From NCBI GenBank assembly GCA_903832735.1, contig CAILCO010000082.1, positions 1-43,920 of the forward strand: DNA of 43,920 nt, given 5' to 3'. Source of the stretch: an uncultured Sterolibacterium sp. (GTDB lineage Bacteria > Pseudomonadota > Gammaproteobacteria > Burkholderiales > Rhodocyclaceae). Positions 1 through 7,553 of this stretch are shown piece after piece. Under the pieces are notes generated by a model. That model had not been told where the DNA came from, searched no databases, and saw nothing but the letters and a program-made list of their open reading frames with translations. How positions within the stretch are numbered: position 1 is the stretch's first letter; each line of letters begins with the position of its first letter. The translations under genes and the position numbers were made by a program.

Positions 1-138
1 AATGTCCCGATGAGCCTTGCCAATTCTCTCGTCCTCATTTTGCATCTCCTGGCTCCAGCGCCCGTGCGCTATGTAGCCAGTATCCACTTCCACAGGCTCG
101 CTAGATGAGCCAGCCACGTTATTCGCTAAATGAGCCAT
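1..138 (-). CDS. Possible N-terminal fragment of a divergent unknown protein (runs off the left edge)
   Basis: Reading the minus strand from an ATG at 138, the frame stays open for 46 codons to the window edge. The predicted peptide starts MAHLANNVAGSSSEPVEVD and continues with a charged stretch (RWSQEMQNEDERIGKAHRD). I do not recognise the family. No clear Shine-Dalgarno sequence precedes the ATG. It would be transcribed divergently from the export operon, with 89 bp between the two start codons. A + strand frame is also open over part of this stretch, so the call is weak. Sequence left of the window would settle it. Confidence 0.25.
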   Translation of the reverse strand, partial: MAHLANNVAGSSSEPVEVDTGYIAHGRWSQEMQNEDERIGKAHRDI

Positions 139-179
139 TATAAAAATCATTGGTAGCGCATTCGTTGGTATGACATTGT

Positions 180-188
180 TGATATAAT
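180..188 (+). promoter_or_regulatory. Extended -10 promoter element for the export operon
   Basis: TGATATAAT at 180-188 matches an extended -10 (TGnTATAAT). No good -35 hexamer is seen 17 bp upstream, which extended -10 promoters tolerate. Transcription would start near 195. That leaves room for the AGGGGG ribosome-binding site at about 215-220 and supports the ATG at 228 rather than the one at 204. Confidence 0.45.
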
Positions 189-227
189 GTCGTTCGTATA
201 ACAATGGCGGCTAAAGGGGGAATTGCG

Positions 228-1736
228 ATGGCGTCTATCGGTAGTGCTCGCATGCTCATTATTTTTGCGGCGATCGTTTCGCTGCCTGCCTTGGGGCAGT
301 CTGCTCGCCCCAATGTCCGTTGGGATGGACTTGCGCTCAAGCCCACGTTCGTGCTGGCGGCCGCTGACACGGGTGGTTCCGGAGATGGTTCGACTGCTGC
401 GGCCGCGGATCAGGACAAGAAGACCAGTCAGCCTCCCACTGAACCCCCTGCGGCGGATAATTTTTTCGGGATTCGGGGGTCTACAGGACTGTTTGGCGGC
501 AGCGATCCATCCAGCAGCCTTGGCCAGCAAGCCGCAACAGCCGGCTATGAGTTGAGAGGTTCCGGCGGTGACGCAGCGAGTTACCCTGGAAGCGCGATGC
601 CCTTGACGGGGGCGGGGCGCGGGGCGGCGATCGTTTTTGATAATGGGATATATCTCTATCCTTCTCTTTTTGCCGGGATCGGCCACAACGACAATCTCCT
701 GAGCGGTCCGGCTACGGCTGCTCTGGTCTCTTCGTCTGTCCTCAACTTGGTCCCCGGCGTCGTGGCCGAAATGAAAACCCACGGCGACCGATATACCTTG
801 AGTTATCTGGGCAATTACAGCCGGTACGCGAGCAGTTCCATTGATGATTACGATCACCACGATCTGTTCCTAGCGGGTGACAATACATTCACTAACCGCA
901 CTCATCTTGGCTGGAAAGTGGGCTACCTCAATAACAGCGATCCGCGCGGCGCAACAGATCGTCCTTCCTTGCCCGGCGCCGGACCCGACCTGTGGCATTC
1001 GTCCAATGTGAGCGGAACATTTGCTTATGGCGCCGCGCAGGCGACCGGCAGGTTGGAACTTGAAACCAGTTTGCAGGACAAGCGCTACCTCACCAACAGG
1101 CTTTACACGGCATCTTCCGATGCTGATATAGCGATGGTTTCGGGTCGGTTTTTCTATCGGGTGATGCCTAAGACCTCGCTGGTATTCGAGGTCCGGAACA
1201 CTCACTATTATTACATTCAGGATACGCTGTCGAACGACAATACTGAGCGTCGATATTATGTGGGTGTAACCTGGCAGGCGACCGCCGCGACTTCCGGCAC
1301 CTTCAAGGTGGGTCGCCTGAATACTGATTTCACCGCGGTCAATCACGCTGACTATTCCGGCGCTAGCTGGGAGGGTGGCATCCGCTGGAGTCCGCTGACC
1401 TATTCAACTGTTGATTTCACCACTTCGAAGTCAACCGCAAATACGACATCGGCGGGGAGCGGAAGTTACGTTCTCAACACCAGTACCAATGTGATGTGGA
1501 ACCACAAGTGGGCCAGCTATATCGCCTCCAGGGTTTCGCTCGGGTTGCTCACGTCGGACTATGTGGGTGCAAACCGTAAGGATGATACCAAGACCTACGG
1601 TCTGGGTTTCTTCCACGACTTGAATCGCCGCCTGCGTGCCGGGTTCGATTGGACCTTGACCGATCGCAGTTCCGTCCAGAATATTTATGAATTCAAGCGG
1701 AACGTGGTAATGTTCTCGCTTGAGGGCACCCTGTGA
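228..1736 (+). CDS. Outer-membrane beta-barrel protein of exopolysaccharide operon
   Basis: Predicted 502-aa exported protein. ATG 228 is preferred over ATG 204 because AGGGGG lies about 8 nt upstream of it. The N-terminus is a signal peptide (MASIGSARMLIIFAAIVSLPALGQS). A Gly/Ser/Ala/Asp-rich low-complexity linker follows to about residue 120. The rest has alternating polar and hydrophobic strands rich in Tyr, Thr and Asn, and ends in a strand-like NVVMFSLEGTL, as expected for a putative porin-type (BBP2-like) barrel. Its stop overlaps the possible GTG start of the next gene (GTGA), so the two are probably translationally coupled. The operon context suggests a role in moving or anchoring polysaccharide at the outer membrane. 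The fold is inferred from composition and context, and no specific substrate can be named. Confidence 0.75.
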   Translation: MASIGSARMLIIFAAIVSLPALGQSARPNVRWDGLALKPTFVLAAADTGGSGDGSTAAAADQDKKTSQPPTEPPAADNFFGIRGSTGLFGGSDPSSSLGQQAATAGYELRGSGGDAASYPGSAMPLTGAGRGAAIVFDNGIYLYPSLFAGIGHNDNLLSGPATAALVSSSVLNLVPGVVAEMKTHGDRYTLSYLGNYSRYASSSIDDYDHHDLFLAGDNTFTNRTHLGWKVGYLNNSDPRGATDRPSLPGAGPDLWHSSNVSGTFAYGAAQATGRLELETSLQDKRYLTNRLYTASSDADIAMVSGRFFYRVMPKTSLVFEVRNTHYYYIQDTLSNDNTERRYYVGVTWQATAATSGTFKVGRLNTDFTAVNHADYSGASWEGGIRWSPLTYSTVDFTTSKSTANTTSAGSGSYVLNTSTNVMWNHKWASYIASRVSLGLLTSDYVGANRKDDTKTYGLGFFHDLNRRLRAGFDWTLTDRSSVQNIYEFKRNVVMFSLEGTL

Positions 1737-2404
1737 TCGGAGAACTTTTGTTTCGGAAATGTGAGCAGACAGTTGTTGCGGCAGGCAACAGGCTTCGTAT
1801 GTTTCGCCGTCTTCAATACGGAAAATTCGTAGCGCTGATGCTGCTGACCTGCATTCTGGCTCATGGTCCGTCGAGTTTCGCCTCCGACCCTGACCCAGCG
1901 ATATCGGCCGGGGGAAAAGACCAGGGGTCGGACTCGGAACTGTCCTCTTACCTGCTTGGTGCGGGTGATGTGATCAGTATTCGTGTTTTTGGCGAAGACG
2001 ATCTGACCAAGGAAAAAGTGAAACTGACCGACGCCGGTACTATTTTCTATCCCGTACTGGGCGAGATCAAGGTTCTGGGCATGACCGTGGGGAACCTCCA
2101 GCGGATTGTGGCCGATGGACTGCGTGGGCGATTTCTGGTTAACCCGCGGGTGTCGGTGAATGTCGATGAATATCGGCCGTTCTATATCAACGGGATGGTC
2201 GAGAAAACTGGCGCCTACCCTTATCAGCCGGGACTTACGGTACGCAAGGCAGCCTCGCTAGCGGGGGGGTTCAAGGAGCGGGCGTCCACCAGCAAAATCT
2301 ACGTCATTCGCGAAGGCGACAGAGCCCAGCGTCCCCTGAAGGCGGAACTGAGTACTAACGTTGGCCCGGGCGACATCGTCACGGTGGAAGAGAGCTTCTT
2401 TTGA
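1733..2404 (+). CDS. Wza-type polysaccharide export protein (Poly_export/SLBB)
   Basis: 223 aa from a GTG at 1733 that overlaps the upstream stop (GTGA). An ATG at 1799 gives 201 aa beginning at MFRRLQYGKFVALMLLT, which looks like a signal peptide cleaved after SSFA, and may be the true start. The mature part opens with LLGAGDVISIRVFGEDDL, the signature of the Poly_export domain. An SLBB-like segment follows (INGMVEKTGAYPYQPGLTVRKA). Family members form the outer-membrane channel or its periplasmic part for capsule and exopolysaccharide export. The usual lipobox Cys of Wza is not convincing here. The position directly before a Wzc-type kinase supports the call. A G7 tract (2263-2269) lies within the coding sequence. 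Confidence 0.9.
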   Translation: MIGELLFRKCEQTVVAAGNRLRMFRRLQYGKFVALMLLTCILAHGPSSFASDPDPAISAGGKDQGSDSELSSYLLGAGDVISIRVFGEDDLTKEKVKLTDAGTIFYPVLGEIKVLGMTVGNLQRIVADGLRGRFLVNPRVSVNVDEYRPFYINGMVEKTGAYPYQPGLTVRKAASLAGGFKERASTSKIYVIREGDRAQRPLKAELSTNVGPGDIVTVEESFF

Positions 2405-2436
2405 TTTGTACCGTGAGCTAACACCTGTATCCAGAC

Positions 2437-4767
2437 ATGCCAAACCTGATCGAGCAAGATTTACTGAAACCGAAGAATATTTTCCTGCATGACCCGGAGG
2501 TCCAGGAGGATAAACTCGACATGCTCGAGTATTGGCGCAGCGTCACCAAGCGCAAATGGTCGATCCTCGCACTGGGCGCGACAGTCGCCCTGCTGGCGGC
2601 GGTCGTCGTATATCTGATGACGCCGATCTACCGCTCGACGGTCGTCGTTCTCATCGAAGCGAGCAAGTCGAAAGTTCTCAGCATCGAGGATGTATACAGC
2701 GGCGTTGGCCAGAACAGGGAATACTTCCAGACCCAGGTTGAAATTATCAAGTCGCGGGAAGTCGGCATCAAAGCAATCACTCAAATGAAGTTGTGGGAAT
2801 ATCCGGATTACGATCCGCGTATCAAAAAGGCCTCGATATTCGCGGGCCTGCGTGAGGCCATCGGCTTTTCGGATCATGCTCAAGCCAAGGAGTGGTCGGA
2901 GTCCGCCATGGCGGACGCAATTTACGGCTCGTTTTCCAGGAGCCTGACGGTCGAGCCCGTCAGGAACAGCCAACTGGCAAAAATCAGTTTCGAATCTCCC
3001 GATCCGGCGCTGGCCGCGAAGGTCGCCAATACACTCGCCACCGTCTACATTGAAAACGATCTTGAGGCGCGCTACAAGGTCACCAAGCAGGCCAGTACCT
3101 GGTTGCAGGAGCATCTGGGTACGCTCAAGACCAAACTCGACTCGTCGGAGGCTGCGCTGCAATCGTTCCGTGAAAGGTCGGGCATCGTCGATATCAAAAG
3201 TGCTGCACAGAGCGGTGCCGGCAAACAAATCGAGGATGTGACGACACGTTTGGCAGAAGCCCGCCTGCGCCGTACAGAAGCGGAAAACGCCTACAACCAG
3301 ATCAAGAATGCGCCCAAGGATGCCGACCTTACCACTTTCCCGGTGGTTCTTAAGAATGCCTTTGTGGCCGACGCCAAGAAGCAGGAAGCAGAAGCGGAAC
3401 GAAAATTGTCGGAAGTATCCCAACGTTATGGGCATGAGCATCCCAAGTACTTGCAGGCCGCCAATGAATTGAAAACGGCCAAGGATAATTTCCGTCGTCA
3501 GGTCAGCGATGCGGTAGCGAATTTCACGAGAGAATTCGAGATGGCCCGATTGACCGAAAAGGCATTGGAAAATACGGTCGCTGCCTCGCGGGCCTCGATA
3601 CAAAATCTCAACCGGAAGGAGTTCGAGTTGAACGTGCTCGAACGTGAAGTGGAATCCAACCGGCAGATGTACGATATGTTCATGAAGCGGGCCAAGGAGA
3701 CCAATGTCTCAGGCGACTTGCAGACAGCAGTAGCCCGCGTGGTCGATCAGGCAATATTGCCCGGGGGGCCGGTCAAGCCGCAAAAGCAGCAGATTATCTT
3801 GATCGCGGCTGTCTTGGGATTATTCGCGGGGGTGCTGATTTCACTGCTGCTCGATCGACTGGACAATACCCTGAAGACTTCCGAGGACGTCGAGCGTAAG
3901 CTCAAGCAGCCGCTGCTGACCACTCTGCCGCTGTTGACCCAGAAAGAGGTCGACCGGACTTCAAGCGCGCGGCTTTTTTTGGACAATCCCAAGTCGATTT
4001 ATTCGGAAGCCATCCGGACTGCACGAACCGGGGTTCTGCTCTCTGCCATCGACTTGCCCAATCGCGTTTTGCTGGTGACCTCCAGTGTTCCTGGCGAAGG
4101 TAAAACCACCTTCTCGATCAATCTGGCGATCGCACATGCCCAGACCAAACGCACCCTGCTGATCGACGCCGACATGCGCCGACCGGCGATCTCCAAGGGC
4201 CTGGGACTGCCCATGGGTGCCAGTGGCCTATCCAACCTAGTGGCTGGTACCGCAAGCCTGGAAGATTGCCTGCTGTCGGTTACTGGTTCCAACTTGAAGG
4301 TCATGACCTCGGGCACAATTCCCCCCAATCCGCTGGAACTGCTGCTCTCCCATAAGTTCAAGGAAACCCTGGATCGGCTTGCTGAAATGTTCGACGTGAT
4401 CGTCATGGATTCGCCGCCGATCGAACTAGTCAGTGATGCCCTAGTCATCGGTTCGCATGCGACCGGGGTGATCTATCTGACCAAGGCCATGCAGACGCCT
4501 TACCAGTTGTCGCGCAAGGGTCTCCATCGGATCAGGCGAGCCGGTGGACAGATCCTCGGCGTCGTGCTGAACCAACTGGACTTCATGAAGGCCGAGAAGT
4601 ACTACGGGGAATATTCCGGCTACGGCAAGTATGGCTATGGCAAGCGCGGCTACGGCAAGATCGGCTATGGCAAGAACGGTTATGGCAAGGCTGGCTACGG
4701 CGCGCACCCCTATGGCGAGGCATATGGTTCCACGCCTGAAGAGGTCTTGGCTACCAACAAGGCATGA
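2437..4767 (+). CDS. Wzc-type chain-length determinant fused to BY-kinase, with Tyr-rich GYGK tail
   Basis: 776-aa inner-membrane protein. A Wzz-type domain with a first membrane helix lies around residues 45-65, followed by a long periplasmic coiled region (about 200-420) and a second membrane helix around 450-470. The C-terminal cytoplasmic tyrosine kinase has Walker A GEGKTT at 553-558, Walker A' LLIDADMRRP and Walker B VIVMDSPP. The family controls polymer length and export through cycles of autophosphorylation on a C-terminal tyrosine cluster. Here that cluster is exceptional: residues 722-763 hold 12 tyrosines, most in a repeated xGYGK pentapeptide. The gene lies 32 bp after the Wza-like gene and before a PHP phosphatase that probably dephosphorylates it. 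Confidence 0.93.
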   Translation: MPNLIEQDLLKPKNIFLHDPEVQEDKLDMLEYWRSVTKRKWSILALGATVALLAAVVVYLMTPIYRSTVVVLIEASKSKVLSIEDVYSGVGQNREYFQTQVEIIKSREVGIKAITQMKLWEYPDYDPRIKKASIFAGLREAIGFSDHAQAKEWSESAMADAIYGSFSRSLTVEPVRNSQLAKISFESPDPALAAKVANTLATVYIENDLEARYKVTKQASTWLQEHLGTLKTKLDSSEAALQSFRERSGIVDIKSAAQSGAGKQIEDVTTRLAEARLRRTEAENAYNQIKNAPKDADLTTFPVVLKNAFVADAKKQEAEAERKLSEVSQRYGHEHPKYLQAANELKTAKDNFRRQVSDAVANFTREFEMARLTEKALENTVAASRASIQNLNRKEFELNVLEREVESNRQMYDMFMKRAKETNVSGDLQTAVARVVDQAILPGGPVKPQKQQIILIAAVLGLFAGVLISLLLDRLDNTLKTSEDVERKLKQPLLTTLPLLTQKEVDRTSSARLFLDNPKSIYSEAIRTARTGVLLSAIDLPNRVLLVTSSVPGEGKTTFSINLAIAHAQTKRTLLIDADMRRPAISKGLGLPMGASGLSNLVAGTASLEDCLLSVTGSNLKVMTSGTIPPNPLELLLSHKFKETLDRLAEMFDVIVMDSPPIELVSDALVIGSHATGVIYLTKAMQTPYQLSRKGLHRIRRAGGQILGVVLNQLDFMKAEKYYGEYSGYGKYGYGKRGYGKIGYGKNGYGKAGYGAHPYGEAYGSTPEEVLATNKA
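4618..4701 (+). repeat. 15-bp tandem repeat encoding xGYGK
   Basis: Five successive copies of a 15-bp unit (GGC TAC/TAT GGC AAG plus one variable codon) are followed by a partial sixth. They encode GYGK five times, separated by Y, R, I, N and A. The Tyr codon alternates TAC/TAT and only the spacer codon varies freely, which points to repeat expansion under selection on the protein. The array forms the autophosphorylation tail of the kinase. Confidence 0.9.
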
Positions 4768-4794
4768 TCCTTTGCTCAATCGCGGGCCGATGAA

Positions 4795-5514
4795 ATGATC
4801 GACCTGCATTGTCATTTTCTGCCTGGTGTCGATGACGGTCCGGAGTCCATGGAAGAGTCCTTGTCGCTGGCGGCAGCGGCCGTGGCCGACGGCATCCGGT
4901 TTTCGGTGATCACGCCTCACGTTCATCCTGAACGCTACGATAACGACAGATCATCGTTGCAACCGGTCTTCGATAATTTTCAGGCTGCACTGCGGGAACG
5001 AAATATTCCGCTCGAAATACGGCTGGGCGGTGAGACCCGGCTTTCGATCGAGTCGCTGGAACTTCTTTTGGCGGATGAGGTGCCTGTGTTGGGCGAACTC
5101 GATGGCTACCGAATACTGCTGCTCGAGTTTCCCCATCACTTGATACCGGTCGGCAGTCTGCAATTCGTAGCCAAATTGCTCAGCCAAAAAGTCCGTCCTC
5201 TGATCGCCCATCCGGAACGCAACAAGGCCGTCATGGCGAACCCTGAGAGCATCTACCCCTTTGTCGAAGCGGGATGCCTGCTTCAGGTAACGGCAGGCTC
5301 ATTGGTCGGGCGTTTTGGCAATCCTGCTCGGCAGACCGCCATTCGTCTGCTTGAAAGCGAATGGGTGGAACTGATCGCTACCGATGCTCACAATATCAAG
5401 GACCGTCCGCCGTTCCTGAGCGAAGGGCGTGCAGCGCTGGTTAGCTTGTGCGGCGAGAAGCGCGCCCAGGAAATGGTTTGGGACCGGCCTGCCCGCATCC
5501 TGGGACTGCACTGA
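4795..5514 (+). CDS. CpsB/CapC-type PHP-family protein-tyrosine phosphatase
   Basis: 239 aa. It starts MIDLHCHFLPGVDDG, the HxH metal-binding motif (H5, H7) of the PHP superfamily. Further metal ligands are likely in ITPHVHPERYDN (H42, H44), IAHPERN and ATDAHN. Cytoplasmic, Mn-dependent members of this family (CpsB, Wzb-equivalent in Gram-positives, YwqE) dephosphorylate BY-kinases. It lies 27 bp after the kinase gene, so the natural partner is that kinase's Tyr tail. The length matches the family (about 240-255 aa). The Shine-Dalgarno sequence is weak. Confidence 0.9.
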   Translation: MIDLHCHFLPGVDDGPESMEESLSLAAAAVADGIRFSVITPHVHPERYDNDRSSLQPVFDNFQAALRERNIPLEIRLGGETRLSIESLELLLADEVPVLGELDGYRILLLEFPHHLIPVGSLQFVAKLLSQKVRPLIAHPERNKAVMANPESIYPFVEAGCLLQVTAGSLVGRFGNPARQTAIRLLESEWVELIATDAHNIKDRPPFLSEGRAALVSLCGEKRAQEMVWDRPARILGLH

Positions 5515-5525
5515 TCTTGAACGGC

Positions 5526-6167
5526 GTGAACGGTCTGTGCAGCCTGAGACGCGCTGCCTTCATCGTTGCGCTGCTGGCGGGTGCGCTTCCTAGCGCGTAT
5601 TACGGGTTTACTTCCGCCTGGTCTGACTTCAGCCTGCTCAAGACGAACTGGAATGTAATGCAATGGCAAGAGGGGAAGTTGGCTTTGCCGTCGGCCGTTG
5701 AGCTGGGCAAGGCACGAAATGCGCTCAGCAATGCCCTGATGGTGACTCCCGGTAATCCGATGATCCACGAGGATCTGGGCTATCTCTATGGCGTACGGGC
5801 AACGAAGGCAAGTGGCATTCCGGAACTCCGCAATGCGATGCTCTCCCAGAGCCTTGCTTACTTTCGCAGTGCTGCGGTGTTGCGGCCGATGTCGCCTCAT
5901 ACCTGGGCCAATATCGCCCTGGCGAATCATTATCTGGGAACTGTCGGCCCGGAGTTCTGGGATGCATTCGATCGATCCTTGAACTACGGGCGCAATGAAT
6001 TTTCCGTGCAGAGCACATTGGCGGAGATAGGTTTTTCCCGCTGGCAAGAACTGAGTGATGTGCGGCGAAAGGCGCTGCTCGCCATGATTTCCGAAGCTCC
6101 CGACAATTCCCGGAAGACATTTGCGGCGATTGCCGCGCGTTACCACCGCTCAGAGTTGGAACTCTGA
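5526..6167 (+). CDS. Membrane-anchored VpsP/TPR-like polysaccharide biosynthesis protein
   Basis: About 213 aa from a GTG at 5526. TTG 5517 is an alternative, and a longer reading would overlap the upstream gene without need. A single hydrophobic N-terminal segment (AAFIVALLAGALPSAYYGF) suggests a signal anchor. The rest is helical with TPR-like spacing (ALMVTPGNPMIHEDLGYLYG, SAAVLRPMSPHTWANIALA). It resembles VpsP-family proteins found at the ends of Vps/Eps export operons, but I recall this by gene context and general look rather than by a diagnostic motif. It starts 11 bp after the phosphatase stop and is convergent with the next gene, with about 12 bp between. Confidence 0.65.
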   Translation: MNGLCSLRRAAFIVALLAGALPSAYYGFTSAWSDFSLLKTNWNVMQWQEGKLALPSAVELGKARNALSNALMVTPGNPMIHEDLGYLYGVRATKASGIPELRNAMLSQSLAYFRSAAVLRPMSPHTWANIALANHYLGTVGPEFWDAFDRSLNYGRNEFSVQSTLAEIGFSRWQELSDVRRKALLAMISEAPDNSRKTFAAIAARYHRSELEL

Positions 6168-6179
6168 GTCGCGGAACGG

Positions 6180-6881
6180 CTACATCCTTTGTTCCTTGTC
6201 GAGCTTTTCGCGCAAATCGCGCCAGAGCCGGACTTGTGATGCACCACCCTTCCTGGCGGCTCCGCTGGGCAACCATAGGTCATCGTCGTTGAAGCTGTAG
6301 ACGGGTTCCAGGTCGGTGCGCATCGAAGCGGGACGAACCTCGCCGATCAGATTGTCCAGAATCAGGGGTTCGGAGTCGGGCTTGGCATAATAGGCAAGCA
6401 CCATGTGCGCTTCGCCTAGCTTCAACGCCTTGACGTAAGTCAGCCGCATCCGTTCAATGGGGATTCCCAATTCCTTCAGCGAAAGATATTTTGCGATGAC
6501 ATAGTCCTCGCAATCGCCACCGAAGATCCCCAACATTTCAACCGGCGTGGCCCAATAGTCCTCGACGCCCCAGAGTTGTAGGTCCGAGCCGTAAGGCACC
6601 TGGTTGAAAAAATCGTTGACCTTTTTGAGAGTCTGGCTTTCGCTACCGGGCTTGACACCTTCATCGGCGCGCTTCATGTCCCGCACCAGTTTTTGCCAAA
6701 TGAGTAAACGCGGCGGCGCGTCTCGGCCGAATCTTGTGTTGACGTAGGCCAGCAGATTGCTGGAAAAATCGACGGCGCCACCGGCACAGGGAATGACAAC
6801 AGCAAACGCCGCGGCGGCTACCATGAGCCTGCATAAGCGGGCTGGTTTGCTGATGCGGAATTTTTGCGTCATCTTTGCCAT
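6180..6881 (-). CDS. LapG-like transglutaminase-like cysteine protease (BTLCP/DUF920)
   Basis: 233 aa from ATG 6881, chosen because the hydrophobic signal sequence (LMVAAAAFAVVIPCAGGA) then sits at residues 19-36. The catalytic triad of the bacterial transglutaminase-like cysteine proteinases is visible: Cys124 in GGDCEDYVIAKY, His159 in EAHMVLAYY and Asp176 in LILDNL. Characterised relatives (LapG) are periplasmic, Ca-dependent proteases that cut large surface adhesins under cyclic-di-GMP control by LapD. No LapD or adhesin gene is present in the window. The position against an exopolysaccharide operon suggests a role in biofilm matrix or surface-protein turnover, which is an inference. Confidence 0.85.
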   Translation of the reverse strand: MAKMTQKFRISKPARLCRLMVAAAAFAVVIPCAGGAVDFSSNLLAYVNTRFGRDAPPRLLIWQKLVRDMKRADEGVKPGSESQTLKKVNDFFNQVPYGSDLQLWGVEDYWATPVEMLGIFGGDCEDYVIAKYLSLKELGIPIERMRLTYVKALKLGEAHMVLAYYAKPDSEPLILDNLIGEVRPASMRTDLEPVYSFNDDDLWLPSGAARKGGASQVRLWRDLREKLDKEQRM

Positions 6882-7080
6882 TAATGGAATGAACTCGTCG
6901 CGAATCATCTGGTTGCCGCCGGGTGCTCCGACTATACCCGAAGAGTGCCAACGCACGATCCGTGCCGCAGTAATAAAATGGCTCTATTACAGCACCTTAT
7001 CTCCGGGTGTCGGAAAATATGACAATCCGCTGTAAGAATTTCCATAAACGCTTAACCGCAGGGTCTTGTCGCAACGGTCT

Positions 7081-7110
7081 TTGACGGATAGGGCCCATTC
7101 AGCGTAGAAT
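7081..7110 (+). promoter_or_regulatory. Sigma-70-like promoter in the 6.9-7.3 kb gap
   Basis: TTGACG at 7081-7086 and TAGAAT at 7105-7110 are separated by 18 bp. A transcript would begin at about 7116-7118. This is the clearest -35/-10 pair in the 423-bp gap between the BTLCP gene and the first 73-aa gene. An intrinsic terminator lies only about 60 bp downstream. Confidence 0.5.
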
Positions 7111-7115
7111 GTCTT

Positions 7116-7178
7116 ATGGTCCGACTTGCGATGAAAAAGAAAAATCTGGGCTTAACCGAGGTTAGGCCTTTTTCTTTC
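7116..7178 (+). ncRNA. Candidate short RNA or attenuated leader (about 62 nt)
   Basis: The interval runs from the predicted start of the TTGACG/TAGAAT promoter to a strong intrinsic terminator. The transcript would be A-rich, then fold into the GGCTTAACC/GGTTAGGCC terminator hairpin. It could be a free small RNA or the terminated leader of the 73-aa gene that starts at 7305. I do not recognise a known RNA family. The call rests only on the promoter-terminator pair. Confidence 0.35.
7149..7178 (+). terminator. Intrinsic terminator
   Basis: GGCTTAAC-CGAG-GTTAGGCC (7149-7168) forms an eight-pair stem, including one U-G, with a CGAG loop. It is followed at once by TTTTTCTTTC. A run of A precedes the stem, so it may also act on the other strand. 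The rest of the gap to 7304 holds a small AGACC-GATGA-GGTCT hairpin (7245-7259) and no recognisable gene. Confidence 0.7.
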
Positions 7179-7304
7179 TGGGCTCTTGAGCAGGATCGAA
7201 TTAGCAATACTTGCAGAAAAATATGCAGTTTCCTGGTTCCATGAAGACCGATGAGGTCTAAAGATCGCCTGACCTTATTCGTCGATATTTGTTAATACCA
7301 TCCC

Positions 7305-7526
7305 ATGGCCAATACTCTCTACTGTTACCACTGCCGGATTTATCATCCGAAAGAGGAAATGCGTCAGATCGAAACCAAGGGCGGAAAACGCTGGCGCTGC
7401 ATCAAGAGCATCGAGGCGACCAAGCGTGGCATGGAGGCGCGCGAAGCCTTCGGCCGCCAGACCACCGATATCAACAAGGCGGAAGCTCAAAGCAAGGCAC
7501 GTCTGGTGCTGAACGCCGAAAAGTGA
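7305..7526 (+). CDS. 73-aa Cys-motif protein, paralogue 1
   Basis: Small basic protein beginning MANTLYCYHCRIYHPKEEMR, with a CxxC pair (C7, C10), His9/His14 and a third Cys at 32 (KRWRC). The layout suggests a small zinc-binding knuckle followed by a charged helix (IEATKRGMEAREAFGRQ). I do not recognise the family. A paralogue of identical length at 14773-14994 shares 54 of 73 residues, including all Cys and His mentioned. The close similarity, the conserved start and the high conservation in the putative zinc part argue that it is a real gene. A terminator and a possible promoter lie upstream. The stop codon lies inside a 13-bp tandem duplication. Confidence 0.8.
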   Translation: MANTLYCYHCRIYHPKEEMRQIETKGGKRWRCIKSIEATKRGMEAREAFGRQTTDINKAEAQSKARLVLNAEK

Positions 7527-7539
7527 CGCCGAAAAGTGA
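7514..7539 (+). repeat. Perfect 13-bp tandem duplication over a stop codon
   Basis: CGCCGAAAAGTGA occurs twice in direct succession (7514-7526 and 7527-7539). The first copy supplies the last codons (Ala-Glu-Lys) and the TGA stop of the 73-aa gene. The second copy is non-coding and lies before the convergent rlmJ stop at 7554. Confidence 0.9.
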
Positions 7540-7553
7540 GTTTGGCTACGCGA

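Noticed and set aside
204-227. ATG 204 as start of the beta-barrel gene
   Set aside because: The predicted transcription start near 195 leaves almost no leader, while ATG 228 has AGGGGG at the right distance and a better signal peptide.
2263-2269. G7 tract in the Wza-like gene, and another at 33181-33187 in prsK, as possible phase-variation sites
   Set aside because: Seven G are short for slippage switches, and both genes are intact in the reading here. Not enough evidence to claim variation.
7116-7244. 42-codon ORF from ATG 7116 inside the candidate small RNA
   Set aside because: It would have no leader and no Shine-Dalgarno sequence, and it runs through the intrinsic terminator. No recognisable protein features.
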